DNA of 64,000 nt from Pontibacter kalidii (GCF_026278245.1 NZ_CP111079.1:4832501-4896500); one strand, 5' to 3'; positions 18,305-28,345 are shown, numbered from the stretch's first letter. Translations and numbers: made by a program. Notes: a model not told the origin generated them from the letters alone.

Positions 18305-19831
18305 TTACTGTACAATTAGCTTCTGCACCTGTCGTTCGTTCTCGTCCTGCATGTGCACATAGTATAAACCTTTCGGGATATTGAGCTCGGCTATACTTAA
18401 TTGTATCTCCTGGTGGCCCGGCGCCACTTCCTGCGTGTACATGGTGCGGCCGTTCCTGTCCGTGATCGTTAGCTGGGCGTTGCTGTTGCTGCTCAAAGCC
18501 ACATGTACATAGTTAGTGGTGGCAGGGTTAGGGTATACCTGTAAGCCGGTGTTGGCAGAGGCAGCGCTGCTGTTTACGGCTATTACTTTGCTGTACTCAT
18601 ACTGCCCGTCAAAGTCTACCTGTCGTAAGCGGTAGTAGTTCGTGCCTGGGGCGGCTGTCTTGTCGGTGTAGCTATACTTTAAGATCGTAACCGAGTTGCC
18701 GGCACCTGCTACTTCCGCAATCTTCTCAAAGCTTTTGCCATTCTGGCTCCGTTCCACCTCAAATTTCTCGTTCTCGTCTTCCGATGCCGTGGCCCACTCC
18801 AGCGCAATACCGCTCCGGGTGGTTTTGCCTTCAAAAGACAGCAGTTCTACTGGTAGTGGCGTAATGGGCTCATCCTCACAGCTGATCGTGTTCAGGCCAG
18901 CGCTTTCGAAAGTATCACCAGCCGTCATCGTTATCTGGAAGTATGGCTCCAATTCATAGAGGTCGTTCGGAACCAGAATAGCGAAAACGTCGGTGGCTCC
19001 GCCGGCATAGCCGTTCGTGTTCTGTGCCTCAAAGGTGATCAGGTTAGCTTCCTGATCCACTGTTACCTGGTATTGGTAATTCATGCCTTTGTACACTCCG
19101 CCGTTCGTCATGCCGGCCACGCTGATGGGGGCCGGCGTATCCGTCGTTTCAATGGTGATGCTGTTAACGTTCTCCTCCGTCAGGTTCTGAACCATCAGGT
19201 TCACGGTTGTTGTGCCATCGCCATTATCTACTGCGCCAGTAAAGGCAAAATTGGCATTGTCACGCTCCACTACGCAAGCATCTGGGCGGGTAACCGGGCT
19301 GCAGGCATTCAGGTCAAACACGACCTGCTGGCTCTGCGTGATCTCGTTTCTGTTACCGTCTGTGTCTCCTCGTAGGGTAGCGCGAACGCGCATGGTGGAA
19401 AGCGCCTCAAAGTCAGCATTCGTTAAGTTGAAGGTAAAAGTGTCGACTGCGCCGCCGGTCAGGGAGTAGGTTTGCTTGGCGTTAAATTGGATAGCGTTAA
19501 ATGGGGTATTTACCTCGTTAGGCCCCTGCTCGCTTGTTTTGCCGTTCCTTACCCGGTATTTAGGCGCTTCCTCGTGGTAAATGCTGGCTGGCCCTGCCGC
19601 TTCAGACCCTTCCGGCAGCTCAAAGGCAATGTAGGCCAGTTCATCGCAGTTCACCTGCAGGCCAAACTGCACCTGCACCAGGCCTTCTTCTGGCTGCGTG
19701 GCGCCAAGGTACTCAAAGGTATAGCATTCAAACCTCTGTATACAGCCGCCAGTCGGCTCGGGGCGTTGGGCTTGAGCCCAGTGGATGGAAGCAATTAACG
19801 TGAGGACAAATAAAAGTATATATTTTTTCAT
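18305..19831 (-). CDS. secreted protein with type IX sorting domain
   Basis: The 508-residue product has a signal peptide (MKKYILLFVLTLIASIHWAQ), a large beta-rich body, and a fibronectin-like stretch around residues 330-400 beginning at PVELLSFEGK. The C-terminal Por secretion tail (LQVYPNPATTNYVHV ... KGLYYVHMQ ... KLIVQ) directs export by the type IX system and attachment to the surface. The LLSFEGKTT segment before the tail is common to such cargo. The function of the N-terminal part is unknown, and no enzymatic motif is seen. Confidence 0.88.
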   Translation of the reverse strand: MKKYILLFVLTLIASIHWAQAQRPEPTGGCIQRFECYTFEYLGATQPEEGLVQVQFGLQVNCDELAYIAFELPEGSEAAGPASIYHEEAPKYRVRNGKTSEQGPNEVNTPFNAIQFNAKQTYSLTGGAVDTFTFNLTNADFEALSTMRVRATLRGDTDGNRNEITQSQQVVFDLNACSPVTRPDACVVERDNANFAFTGAVDNGDGTTTVNLMVQNLTEENVNSITIETTDTPAPISVAGMTNGGVYKGMNYQYQVTVDQEANLITFEAQNTNGYAGGATDVFAILVPNDLYELEPYFQITMTAGDTFESAGLNTISCEDEPITPLPVELLSFEGKTTRSGIALEWATASEDENEKFEVERSQNGKSFEKIAEVAGAGNSVTILKYSYTDKTAAPGTNYYRLRQVDFDGQYEYSKVIAVNSSAASANTGLQVYPNPATTNYVHVALSSNSNAQLTITDRNGRTMYTQEVAPGHQEIQLSIAELNIPKGLYYVHMQDENERQVQKLIVQ

Positions 19832-20353
19832 GATGTGCGTTATTTGGGGTAATAAAAAAATGCAATTGTGTGCTATATTGTATTAACGGCTTAATATAAA
19901 TGTAGTTGCACTGTAATTTTGGATATTATGAAGTAAGTGTTTGTGTAAATTACAGAGATGTGCCTGTTTTAGCTTCTTGTAAAGCTTTGCTGAAGCTATA
20001 GAACATGAAGTTATGTTGCCTGATTTTGGACTTAGCTGCGATACATACAGAGGGTGTGAGGTGGGTTATTGGTAAGGTGTCTTGCTGAATAATGCTATTG
20101 TTGTGAGGGTTTGATTCTGGACGTGGTGTGCCTGGGAAGTAGGAAGTGCGTATCCGTGGTGCAAACGCGGGTGCAGGTCTTTAAAAGAGGAACAATTTTT
20201 GAAGGGATGCTGAAGAAGAAGGTGTGCCGAAACGTACCGGCTTCATTCACAAATATTTTAAAAATTTAATTTACAGATTTGGCTTTTTAAGCTATCTTTG
20301 GTTTGAAAGTCGAAAGTGTAGTGCTATATACTATAACATCAAGACGCCAACGT
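19832..20353 (+). promoter_or_regulatory. 522-bp divergent AT-rich spacer with -7 box
   Basis: No credible gene is present. The part near 20293-20300 contains TATCTTTG, a good TAnnTTTG box for the downstream small type IX protein, about 54 bases before its ATG. A -33 TTG at the right distance is not obvious. Confidence 0.4.
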
Positions 20354-20923
20354 ATGAGAATTTTTACAAGATTGATATTAGTGACCTCGCTTATAAGTGC
20401 CCACCTGGTGAGCTTCGCCGGCGTGACCCCAACCTATAACGGAGGAAATAAGCTCTGGAAGCTGATGCCGGAAAAATCCTCGCAGCTTTCTGTGTCGGCG
20501 AACAATGCCAGGCCAGCCTTCGTGCCTAAGGAAGATCATACCTGCTCCAAGATCTATGCATCGGCGGTAAGCCAGGTGTTCCACGTGGTGGAGAAGAAGC
20601 AGAGCAAGAGCATGTACGCCAACATTACGCTGGCCGCCTTTGCCCCGGGTAATGACGTAAAGGCCTCGCTGCCTTCTATCAACGCCTATCCGAACCCGTC
20701 GCGTGGTTTTACAAGGTTGGCCCTGAACCTGCCGGGTAACGACAACTATAAGATCAGGATCTCCAACACCATCGGAAAGGTGCTGGCGGTGCAGGAGGTT
20801 GCCCCGGCCGAGAGAGCCAAGGTGGACCTGGACCTGACGAGCCTGCCATCGGGCGTATACTTCTACAGTTTGCTGGTAAACGGCAAAACAGTGGAGACCA
20901 AGCGTCTTGTGCTTCAGAAATAA
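20354..20923 (+). CDS. small secreted protein with type IX sorting domain
   Basis: The 189-residue product starts at the ATG at 20354, which gives a clean signal peptide (IFTRLILVTSLISAHLVSFA). About 80 residues without known domain follow, then a C-terminal sorting domain with INAYPNPSRGFTRLAL, GKVLAVQEV and [20 protein letters not shown]. It is little more than a sorting domain with a short passenger, so it may be a small surface protein. A hairpin terminator follows. Confidence 0.8.
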   Translation: MRIFTRLILVTSLISAHLVSFAGVTPTYNGGNKLWKLMPEKSSQLSVSANNARPAFVPKEDHTCSKIYASAVSQVFHVVEKKQSKSMYANITLAAFAPGNDVKASLPSINAYPNPSRGFTRLALNLPGNDNYKIRISNTIGKVLAVQEVAPAERAKVDLDLTSLPSGVYFYSLLVNGKTVETKRLVLQK

Positions 20924-20952
20924 CAGGCTCCCCATTGGAGCCAACCTGATAG

Positions 20953-20978
20953 AAAGCCGGCCCTTGTGCCGGCTTTTT
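20953..20978 (+). terminator. terminator
   Basis: AAAGCCGGC and GCCGGCTTT form a perfect stem with a 6-nt loop, followed by further T residues. Confidence 0.85.
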
Positions 20979-21051
20979 CATTATAAACTTCTAAAAATAG
21001 CCGGCTGCTTTACTTAAATTTATTATTTTCGGGGCTGAATCTACTAACGCT

Positions 21052-24003
21052 ATGACGGATTATCGGAAGGCAAATAACCTCGTAGGCTGGGTCGTGTTTT
21101 TGATCGCGACAGCCGTTTATGTGCTAACACTGGAGCCAACTGCCAGCTTCTGGGATGCCGGCGAGTTTATCGCCTGCTCTTACAAACTGTTGGTGCCGCA
21201 CCCTCCGGGGGCTCCTTTTTACCTTTTAATGGGCAGGCTGTTCTCCATGTTCGCCTCCGACGTGACGCAGGTGGCCTGGTGGGTCAACCTGCTCTCGGCG
21301 CTGGCCAGCTCGTTTACCGCCCTCTTTCTGTTCTGGACCATCACCATACTTGCCCGCAAAGTGCTCCTGAAAGAGGGGGCCGCGCCAACCAAAGGCAATA
21401 CGTGGCTGATCATGGGCAGTGGTGCCGTGGGGGCGCTGGCCTATACTTTCTCTGACTCGGCCTGGTTCTCGGCGGTGGAGGCAGAGGTGTACGCCATGTC
21501 GTCGTTCTTCACGGCCATTGTTTTCTGGGCGATGCTGCGCTGGGAAGAGAAGGTAGGGGAGGCGCACTCGGACAAGTGGCTTATCCTAATCGCCTACCTG
21601 GTAGGCCTTTCCATCGGCGCCCACCTGCTGAACCTGGTAACCATCCCGGCGCTGGCCTTTATCTATTACTTCCGACTCTACAAGCCGACTTTCTGGGGTG
21701 GCGTGATTGCCTTTGCCATCAGTGCCGTCATCGTGGGGGTTATACTTTGGGGTGTTATCCCAGGTCTTCCGTCGGTCGCCGGCTGGTTCGAGGTGCTTTT
21801 CGTGAATGATTTCGGTCTGCCCTTCAGCTCTGGCATCATCTTCTTCCTGGTGCTGTTTGTGGGGGCGCTGGTGTTCGGCATCCGCTACTCCATCAGGCAT
21901 AACAACCGTATCCTGAACACGGCCCTGCTGAGCCTGGCTTTCGTGCTCATTGGCTACTCCTCCTACATGATGATCCCGATCCGGTCATCTTACGAGCCAA
22001 CGATCGATGAGAACGACCCAGACGATATCATGACGTTCGTGTCCTACCTGAAGCGGGAGCAGTACGGTGACCGCCCGTTGCTATATGGCCCGCAGTACAA
22101 TGCCCAGCCAATAGGCCAGGAGGAAGGTGCGCCCCGCTACGTAAAGGGCAAGGATAAGTACATCAACACCGGAAACAAAGTGGAGCCGGTGTACGACTCC
22201 AAAGACAAGGTGCTGCTGCCGCGTATTTACAGCGACCAGCCACAGCATATTGATGCCTACAAGAAATGGGTGGACCTGCGCGAGGGCCAGACACCGACCT
22301 TTGGGCAGAACATGAGCTTCATGCTGAACTACCAACTGGGCTTTATGTACTGGCGCTACTTCCTGTGGAACTTCGTGGGCCGCGAGAGCGACGTGCAGAA
22401 TGCCGGCGTGCTGTGGTTCGGCAAAGCTGACCCGAACGCCCCGGAGCGGGTGCTGGAGAGCGAGGCCCGCAACATGTTCTACCTGCTGCCGCTGCTGATC
22501 GGTATACTGGGCCTGATCTACCATGTGCGCAAGGATGAGAAGGATGCCTTTATCATTGGCCTGCTCTTCTTCTTTACGGGTATGGCCATCGCCCTGTACC
22601 TGAACCAGCCGCCAACGGAGCCTCGTGAGCGGGACTACACCTTCGCCGGCTCTTACTATGCCTTCAGTATCTGGATCGGCCTGGGGGTGCTGGGGCTGGC
22701 GGACCTGCTGGGCAGGGCGCTGAAGAGCACGACCGCCCGTGCCGGGGTGGCTACCGCCATCGGCCTGCTGGTGCCGGGCATTATGGCCGCTGAGGGCTGG
22801 GACGATCACGACCGCTCCGACCGCTACCACTCCGTGGACTCGGCCAAGAACCTGCTCGACTCCTGCGCCCCGAACGCCATACTTTTCACGAATGGCGACA
22901 ACGACACCTTCCCGCTGTGGTATGTGCAGGAAGTGGAGGGCTACCGTACCGACGTGCGCGTGGCCGTGCTCAGCTACCTCAACACCGATTGGTACATCGA
23001 CCAAATGATGGACCAAGCGTACCTATCTGACCCATGGCCACTGACGCTGGAGATAGAGAACTACCGCCAGGGCACCAACGACTACCTGCCGTACGTGGAG
23101 CGTCCGCAGGTGGCCGCCGGCATCGACCTGAAGCAATACATCAACCTGGTGAAGCAGAACCACCCGGCGCTGCAGGCGCAGTTTGGCTCCGGCACCACGC
23201 TGCTTACCATGCCAACGCGCAACTACTTCCTCAACATCGATAAGGAGAAAGTGGACGGGATGAACATCGTGTCCGCCGACCGCGAGGATGAGATCGTGGA
23301 CCGCATGCAATGGTCGATCACCAAATCGCTGCTGGAGAAGAAGCACCTGGTCATGCTCGACCTGCTGGCCACCAACAATTGGGAACGCCCGATCTACTTC
23401 TCCACCACGGTGAACAGCGCCGACTTCATTGGTTTGTCGGACTACTTCCAACTCGAGGGCTTGGCTTACCGCATCGTGCCTGTGAGGGCCGGCGAGAATG
23501 GCGCCGGAAACGTGAACAAGGAGGTGATGTATGAGAACCTGATGAAGAAGTTCTCTTTCCGCAACTTTGACCGCGAGGACATCTTCTACGACGATAACTA
23601 CTACCGCTTCTCGGCGAATGCAAGGGATAAGTTTGCCACCCTGGCAGCCGCTTACCTGGAGGACGGCAACGATGTCCGCGCCAGGGAAGTAGTGGAACGC
23701 AGCTTCGAGGTGCTGCCGCTGGAGACCGTGCCGTACGACTACTACACGCCGCAGTTTATTCCAATCTATGCGGCGCTCGGTGAAAAGGAGAAGGCCACCG
23801 AACTGCTGGACCACATGGCACAGGGCTCACAGAAGGCACTGGACTATTACTTTGCCAAAGGCTCCCTGTTCGACCAGGAGATACAGGTGAACATGGTGAT
23901 TTTGCAGCAACTGGTAGGTTCGGCCCAGCAGCTCGGCCTCGACGACAGGGCCCAGCAGTTGGAGCAACAGTTCAGGCAGTACCTGCAGCGCATGCGCCGC
24001 TAA
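21052..24003 (+). CDS. DUF2723 / TMEM260-like membrane protein
   Basis: The 983-residue protein has an N-terminal membrane half with about ten helices and a soluble C-terminal half. The signature is SFWDAGEFIA at about residues 37-46 followed by HPPGAPFY, which has the acidic pair expected of GT-C glycosyltransferases. DUF2723 is shared with human TMEM260, an O-mannosyltransferase acting on secretory proteins, so a role in protein O-glycosylation, known in Bacteroidota, is plausible but inferred. The C-terminal part has tetratricopeptide-like helices near residue 860-980. It is followed by a terminator and the GWxTD gene. Confidence 0.85.
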   Translation: MTDYRKANNLVGWVVFLIATAVYVLTLEPTASFWDAGEFIACSYKLLVPHPPGAPFYLLMGRLFSMFASDVTQVAWWVNLLSALASSFTALFLFWTITILARKVLLKEGAAPTKGNTWLIMGSGAVGALAYTFSDSAWFSAVEAEVYAMSSFFTAIVFWAMLRWEEKVGEAHSDKWLILIAYLVGLSIGAHLLNLVTIPALAFIYYFRLYKPTFWGGVIAFAISAVIVGVILWGVIPGLPSVAGWFEVLFVNDFGLPFSSGIIFFLVLFVGALVFGIRYSIRHNNRILNTALLSLAFVLIGYSSYMMIPIRSSYEPTIDENDPDDIMTFVSYLKREQYGDRPLLYGPQYNAQPIGQEEGAPRYVKGKDKYINTGNKVEPVYDSKDKVLLPRIYSDQPQHIDAYKKWVDLREGQTPTFGQNMSFMLNYQLGFMYWRYFLWNFVGRESDVQNAGVLWFGKADPNAPERVLESEARNMFYLLPLLIGILGLIYHVRKDEKDAFIIGLLFFFTGMAIALYLNQPPTEPRERDYTFAGSYYAFSIWIGLGVLGLADLLGRALKSTTARAGVATAIGLLVPGIMAAEGWDDHDRSDRYHSVDSAKNLLDSCAPNAILFTNGDNDTFPLWYVQEVEGYRTDVRVAVLSYLNTDWYIDQMMDQAYLSDPWPLTLEIENYRQGTNDYLPYVERPQVAAGIDLKQYINLVKQNHPALQAQFGSGTTLLTMPTRNYFLNIDKEKVDGMNIVSADREDEIVDRMQWSITKSLLEKKHLVMLDLLATNNWERPIYFSTTVNSADFIGLSDYFQLEGLAYRIVPVRAGENGAGNVNKEVMYENLMKKFSFRNFDREDIFYDDNYYRFSANARDKFATLAAAYLEDGNDVRAREVVERSFEVLPLETVPYDYYTPQFIPIYAALGEKEKATELLDHMAQGSQKALDYYFAKGSLFDQEIQVNMVILQQLVGSAQQLGLDDRAQQLEQQFRQYLQRMRR

Positions 24004-24028
24004 ACAAAATAATGTTTTTCGCAGTACA

Positions 24029-24062
24029 AAAACCCGGGTTGCCCATGTGCAGTCCGGGTTTT
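24029..24062 (+). terminator. terminator
   Basis: AAAACCCGG and CCGGGTTTT form the stem around a 16-nt loop. The T-run is short. Confidence 0.6.
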
Positions 24063-24099
24063 ATACTTAAGGATAAATCATACCTATACCCCCTTTAAG

Positions 24100-25338
24100 A
24101 TGAGGTACTTGTGTTTGTTTATGCTGTGCATGCTGTGCGGCTGCGGAGGCCGGGCCAGCTACAGTAGTTACAGCAGTCCGGGGCCTGCCCAGGTGAGGCA
24201 GCAGGCTATGCCCGAGGTTAGCATGCAGCACGCCTACTACGCCAGCAACGATAGCCTGCACCTGCTGATGAAGTTCGAGGATGTGCGTCAGGTGCTGGAC
24301 ATACTGCAGGCCGCCTCCTCGTATGAGTATGCGGTCAGGACCGGGCTTTCGGAACGGGACCGAGTGCTGCTGGAGGACTCGGTAAACCTGCCGGACAGAA
24401 AGATAACCGATGTGGAGGGGCAGTTGCACGTGAAGCTTTCGCTGCCGGGGCGGGTGGTGCAGGAGCCGAATGTGCTGCACCTACAGGTATGGCAGGTGCT
24501 GTCGGGGCAGGAGCGCATGGGTGCCGAGTTCAGGGTGCCGCTTAACAGCGCGATGATGCAGAAAGGCTACCTGCTCACCCACGCAGGCACAGGCAAGCCG
24601 ATCTACCAGAATTACATCACCACTTCCGATAAGTTACTGGTGCGCTCTTACAGCCCCTCCGACAGCGCCATGCTTGTAAACCGCTTTGAGCTGGACTTTA
24701 TGCCCGCCGCTCCTCCCATGAGCATGAGTAAACCCGCCGTGCCGCGCACCATAGCCGTTGCCGAATCCGATACCCTTCTAGCCTCCGATACGCTTAGCTT
24801 TGAGCGGGAGGGCTTATACTTGTTTAACCCCGAGTCTGCGTTTGCCCGGGGGATACTGGTGCTGCCGGGCAAGTATCCGCTCGTAACCAAGGCTGAGGAA
24901 CTCATTCCGCCGCTCATCTACCTGACTACCTCGCAGGAGCGAGAGGCGCTATTTAAAGCTCCTGACCCCAAGGCTGCCGTGGATGCGTTCTGGCTGGAGG
25001 TAGGCGGTAACGAAAGCACGGCGCGGGAGCTGATCCGGGCCTACTACAAGCGCGTGGAGATGGCCAACAAGCTCTACACGGCGCACAAGGCCGGCTGGGC
25101 CACCGACAGGGGCATGATCTACATTATCTACGGGCGCCCCAGCAGCGTGAGCCAGGTAGGCCCTAACATCACCTGGATCTACCGCGAGTCGGACACCTCG
25201 CCTTACATCAAGTTCGTTTTTACCAAAAAAGAGAATAACTTTACCGAAAACTATTATGAGCTGATACGGCGCCGTGAGTACGAAGACAGCTGGTACAGCT
25301 CTGTTGCAAAATGGAGAGCAGGAAAGACAAATTTGTAG
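24100..25338 (+). CDS. GWxTD-domain lipoprotein
   Basis: The 412-residue product opens with a lipoprotein signal ending in LCGCGG. After a beta-rich region it carries the GWxTD motif as AGWATDRGMIYIIYGRPSSV near residue 330, the defining segment of this Bacteroidota family. The function is unknown; members are often large periplasmic or outer-membrane-facing proteins. The reading frame ends 28 bases inside rlmB, so the two genes are likely cotranscribed and coupled. Confidence 0.85.
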   Translation: MRYLCLFMLCMLCGCGGRASYSSYSSPGPAQVRQQAMPEVSMQHAYYASNDSLHLLMKFEDVRQVLDILQAASSYEYAVRTGLSERDRVLLEDSVNLPDRKITDVEGQLHVKLSLPGRVVQEPNVLHLQVWQVLSGQERMGAEFRVPLNSAMMQKGYLLTHAGTGKPIYQNYITTSDKLLVRSYSPSDSAMLVNRFELDFMPAAPPMSMSKPAVPRTIAVAESDTLLASDTLSFEREGLYLFNPESAFARGILVLPGKYPLVTKAEELIPPLIYLTTSQEREALFKAPDPKAAVDAFWLEVGGNESTARELIRAYYKRVEMANKLYTAHKAGWATDRGMIYIIYGRPSSVSQVGPNITWIYRESDTSPYIKFVFTKKENNFTENYYELIRRREYEDSWYSSVAKWRAGKTNL

Positions 25339-26153
25339 GCAACCGCTATGGTGGGCCTCGAACCCCGAAAGAAGACAAAAGCGAGATGATTTTCGGCTCG
25401 CGCCCCATACTGGAGGCGCTATCGGCCGGAAAGGAGCTGGAGAAGATTTTCCTGCAGCGCGGTGCCCGTAACCCCACCACCGACGAGATTGTGAAGCTGG
25501 CAAAAGGCCGCGAGGTGCCGGTGGTGACAGTACCCATAGAGAAGCTCAACAACCTGACGCGCAAGAACCACCAGGGCGCTGTGGCTCTGATCTCACCGAT
25601 CTCCTACCAGCCGCTGTCTGAGATCGTAACCGCACTTTTTGAGCAGGGCAAAAACCCGTTGCTGCTTATACTGGACCGCGTAACCGATGTGCGTAACTTT
25701 GGCTCGATAGCCCGGAATGCCGAGTGTATGGGCGTGGATGCCATCGTGATCCCGAGCCGTGGCGGTGCCCAGATAAACGCCGACGCCATGAAAACATCTG
25801 CCGGCGCCCTGAACCTGGTGCCGGTGTGCCGCGAGCCCAACCTGAAGGACACGATGGATTACCTGAAGGATTATGGTTTCCAGATCGTGGCCTGCACCGA
25901 GAAAACCGAGCACCAGCTAACCGACTTCGCCGTGGACATGGTGGGCCCTACGGCCATCCTGATGGGCAGCGAGGAAGACGGTATCTCCCCGGAGTACCTC
26001 AAGCGCGCCGACGTAAGGCTGCGCATCCCGCTCATGGGGCAGATCGGCTCGCTGAACGTATCGGTGGCGACAGGCATCATACTTTACGAGGCCATGCGTC
26101 AGCGCCTGAAAGACAGCGGCTACTCCAGCCTCAGCAAGCTGGAGCCAATGTAA
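25311..26153 (+). CDS. rlmB: 23S rRNA 2'-O-methyltransferase RlmB-like (SpoU family)
   Basis: The 280-residue protein has an N-terminal substrate-binding domain (FGSRPILEAL, then HQGAVALISP) and the SPOUT knot with NFGSIARNAECMGVDAIV, GPTAILMGSEEDGISPEYL and SLNVSVATGIILYEAMRQR. RlmB methylates G2251 in the peptidyl-transferase loop of 23S rRNA. The general SpoU/TrmH type is certain, the exact target less so. The start at 25311 overlaps the GWxTD gene. The N-terminal basic extension is specific to this group. Confidence 0.88.
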   Translation: MESRKDKFVGNRYGGPRTPKEDKSEMIFGSRPILEALSAGKELEKIFLQRGARNPTTDEIVKLAKGREVPVVTVPIEKLNNLTRKNHQGAVALISPISYQPLSEIVTALFEQGKNPLLLILDRVTDVRNFGSIARNAECMGVDAIVIPSRGGAQINADAMKTSAGALNLVPVCREPNLKDTMDYLKDYGFQIVACTEKTEHQLTDFAVDMVGPTAILMGSEEDGISPEYLKRADVRLRIPLMGQIGSLNVSVATGIILYEAMRQRLKDSGYSSLSKLEPM

Positions 26154-26224
26154 TTATTTAGACAAAGGGTGCTGTGACGAAGGACAAAAGACGGCAACGT
26201 ATAAACCTTCAACTCAGCCAGGAT

Positions 26225-26266
26225 CATAAAAAAAGGAAGCAGGGTACGATACCCGCTTCCTTTTTC
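26225..26266. terminator. terminator between converging genes
   Basis: AAAAAGGAAGC(A)GGGTA pairs with TACCCGCTTCCTTTTT with one bulged A, between rlmB and manC. T-runs on both sides suggest bidirectional use. Confidence 0.8.
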
Positions 26267-26294
26267 CTTTTTGTCAAAAGCTCCTTTGCCTAGA

Positions 26295-27371
26295 TTAGAT
26301 GTAGTCAGCGCCTTTTTTGGATTTGGCGTCGGCTACAAACTCTTTCACCTTCTGTTCCTCATCCTTGCGGCAGATCATCAGCACGTTATCATACTCGGCC
26401 ACGATGAAATCCTCCAGGCCCTGCAGCACTACTAAGCGGTTCTTAGGCGTTTTCACAATACAGTCTCTGGTGTCATACAGCATCACGTCGCCATCGATCA
26501 CGTTGCCGTTTTCGTCCTTCTCGTTTATGGTGTAGAGTGAGTTCCAGGTGCCCAGGTCAGACCAGCCCATATCGGCCAGCAACACATACACATTGTCTAC
26601 CTTCTCCATGATGCCGTAGTCTATCGACACGTTGCGGCACTGCGAGTAGGCTCTGGTGATAAAGTTTTGCTCCTCCGGTGAGTTATAGGTGTTTACGCCT
26701 TCCTCAAACACCTCCGAAACCTCCGGCAGGTACTGGTGGAAGGCCCTAAGGATGCTCTGCACGTTCCAGATAAAAATACCTGAGTTCCATACAAAGTCAC
26801 CGCTGTCCAAAAACATCTGGGCCAGCTCCAGGTTTGGCTTCTCCGTGAAGGTCTTCACCTTTTTGATCCTTGAGTTCTCGTCGTCGATGTACTGGATATA
26901 GCCGAAGCCGGTATCGGGGCGGCTTGGGGTAATGCCCAGCGTAATCAGTACATCATCCTTGGCGGCAGCCTTCAGAGCCTCCTTTACCACTTCGGTAAAC
27001 ACCTCCTGCTTGAGTACCACGTGGTCGGCGGGCGTTACCACCAGGTTGGCGTTTGGGTTCAGTTGCGCGATCTTATAGGAAGCGTAGGCGATGCAAGGGG
27101 CGGTGTTGCGGCCTACCGGTTCCAGTAGGATCTGGTTGTCAGACAGCTCGGGCAGCTGCTCCTTTACCAGTGCCGCGTAATCCTTGTTGGTGACTACAAA
27201 GAGGTTTTCCGGTGGGCAGACGTTGGCGAAGCGCTGTGCCGTGGTCTGCAGCATACTTTGGCCGGTTCCCAGCACATCGTGAAACTGTTTCGGGTAGTTG
27301 GTGCGGCTGAAAGGCCAGAAACGGCTTCCGATGCCGCCAGCCATGATCACCACGTAGGTGTTGTTGTCCAT
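26295..27371 (-). CDS. manC: mannose-1-phosphate guanylyltransferase
   Basis: The 358-residue protein has the nucleotidyltransferase signature MAGGIGSRFWPFSRTNYPKQF at residues 10-30, including the pyrophosphorylase lysine, and the EKPN motif near residue 173. It makes GDP-mannose from GTP and mannose-1-phosphate for glycan synthesis. The C-terminal phosphomannose isomerase half of bifunctional ManC is absent, as in many Bacteroidota. It is encoded two bases downstream of kdsD, so one operon. Confidence 0.9.
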   Translation of the reverse strand: MDNNTYVVIMAGGIGSRFWPFSRTNYPKQFHDVLGTGQSMLQTTAQRFANVCPPENLFVVTNKDYAALVKEQLPELSDNQILLEPVGRNTAPCIAYASYKIAQLNPNANLVVTPADHVVLKQEVFTEVVKEALKAAAKDDVLITLGITPSRPDTGFGYIQYIDDENSRIKKVKTFTEKPNLELAQMFLDSGDFVWNSGIFIWNVQSILRAFHQYLPEVSEVFEEGVNTYNSPEEQNFITRAYSQCRNVSIDYGIMEKVDNVYVLLADMGWSDLGTWNSLYTINEKDENGNVIDGDVMLYDTRDCIVKTPKNRLVVLQGLEDFIVAEYDNVLMICRKDEEQKVKEFVADAKSKKGADYI

Positions 27372-27373
27372 GT

Positions 27374-28345
27374 TTATACGAGTCCTTCTTTAAGTAAGTC
27401 GTGGAGGTGAATAAAGCCCTCGAATTTACCTGATTTTGTGACAATGAGTTGCGTTATACTTTTCGCCTGCATAATGGCCATGGCCTCAGCAGCATAGCTT
27501 TCCGGTTCAATGGTAAGCGGCGACGGCGTCATGATATCCGTGGCGGTGATGCCTTCCACCTTTTCATACTTGTTCAGCATGCGGCGCAGGTCACCGTCGG
27601 TAATGATGCCCACTAGCTCGTCAGAGCCGTTTTTAACGACTGCCGTGGCTCCCAGGCGCTTAGACGAAATCTCAATAATAATCTCCCGGAGTGTTGCGTT
27701 CTCCTTTACGCGGGGCGACTCATTTTGGGTATAAATATCTTCCACCTTCAGGTAAAGTCGCTTCCCCAGCGAGCCGCCCGGGTGCAGGGTGGCAAAGTCG
27801 GAGCTGCTGAAACCGCGCGCCTCCAGCAGGCTTACGGCCAGTGCGTCGCCCAAGGCAAGCGCCGCGGTGGTGCTGGTGGTAGGGGCCAGGTTGTGCGGGC
27901 AAGCCTCGCGCTCCACATTGGCGTTAAGTATAAAATCGGCGCTCTGGGCCAGATAAGAATCCGTGCTGCTAACAAGAGCTGCCAGCCTGGAACCTTTGCG
28001 CTTTAACAGCGGTACAAGTACCTTGATTTCAGGGGTGTTGCCGCTTTTGGAGATGCAAATCACGAAATCCTCCGGCTGGATCATGCCCAGGTCGCCATGG
28101 ATTGCGTCGGCGGCGTGCATAAACAAGGCAGGTGTGCCGGTGGAGTTTAGGGTTGCTACGATTTTTTGGGCTATATTAGCACTTTTACCGATGCCAGTGA
28201 CCACCACCCGGCCCCTGATCTGCAAAATGGCTTTGACGCAATCCTCAAAACTTTCGTCGATAAATTCTGCCAGTCTGGCGATTGCCTCGGCCTCGGCGGT
28301 TAATACTTTTTTTGCGGTAAGAGCTATATTATTAGGGAGATTCAA
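27374..28345 (-). CDS. kdsD: arabinose-5-phosphate isomerase (KpsF/GutQ family)
   Basis: The 323-residue protein has an SIS domain (GIGKSANIAQKIVATLNSTGTPALF, SKSGNTPEIKVLVPLL) and two C-terminal CBS domains, the KdsD/KpsF layout. It converts ribulose-5-phosphate to arabinose-5-phosphate, the first step to KDO of lipopolysaccharide. The only possible start is TTG at 28345, because a stop codon lies a few codons upstream and no ATG precedes the SIS domain. Its 3' end is two bases from manC, so sugar-precursor synthesis is grouped. Confidence 0.88.
   Translation of the reverse strand: MNLPNNIALTAKKVLTAEAEAIARLAEFIDESFEDCVKAILQIRGRVVVTGIGKSANIAQKIVATLNSTGTPALFMHAADAIHGDLGMIQPEDFVICISKSGNTPEIKVLVPLLKRKGSRLAALVSSTDSYLAQSADFILNANVEREACPHNLAPTTSTTAALALGDALAVSLLEARGFSSSDFATLHPGGSLGKRLYLKVEDIYTQNESPRVKENATLREIIIEISSKRLGATAVVKNGSDELVGIITDGDLRRMLNKYEKVEGITATDIMTPSPLTIEPESYAAEAMAIMQAKSITQLIVTKSGKFEGFIHLHDLLKEGLV

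Noticed and set aside
22081..23016. Long antisense frame inside the DUF2723 gene
   Set aside because: A shadow of GC-rich codon use; its composition is His/Gln/Val-rich without domains. The same holds for 28775-29938, 38669-39469 and 13541-14455.
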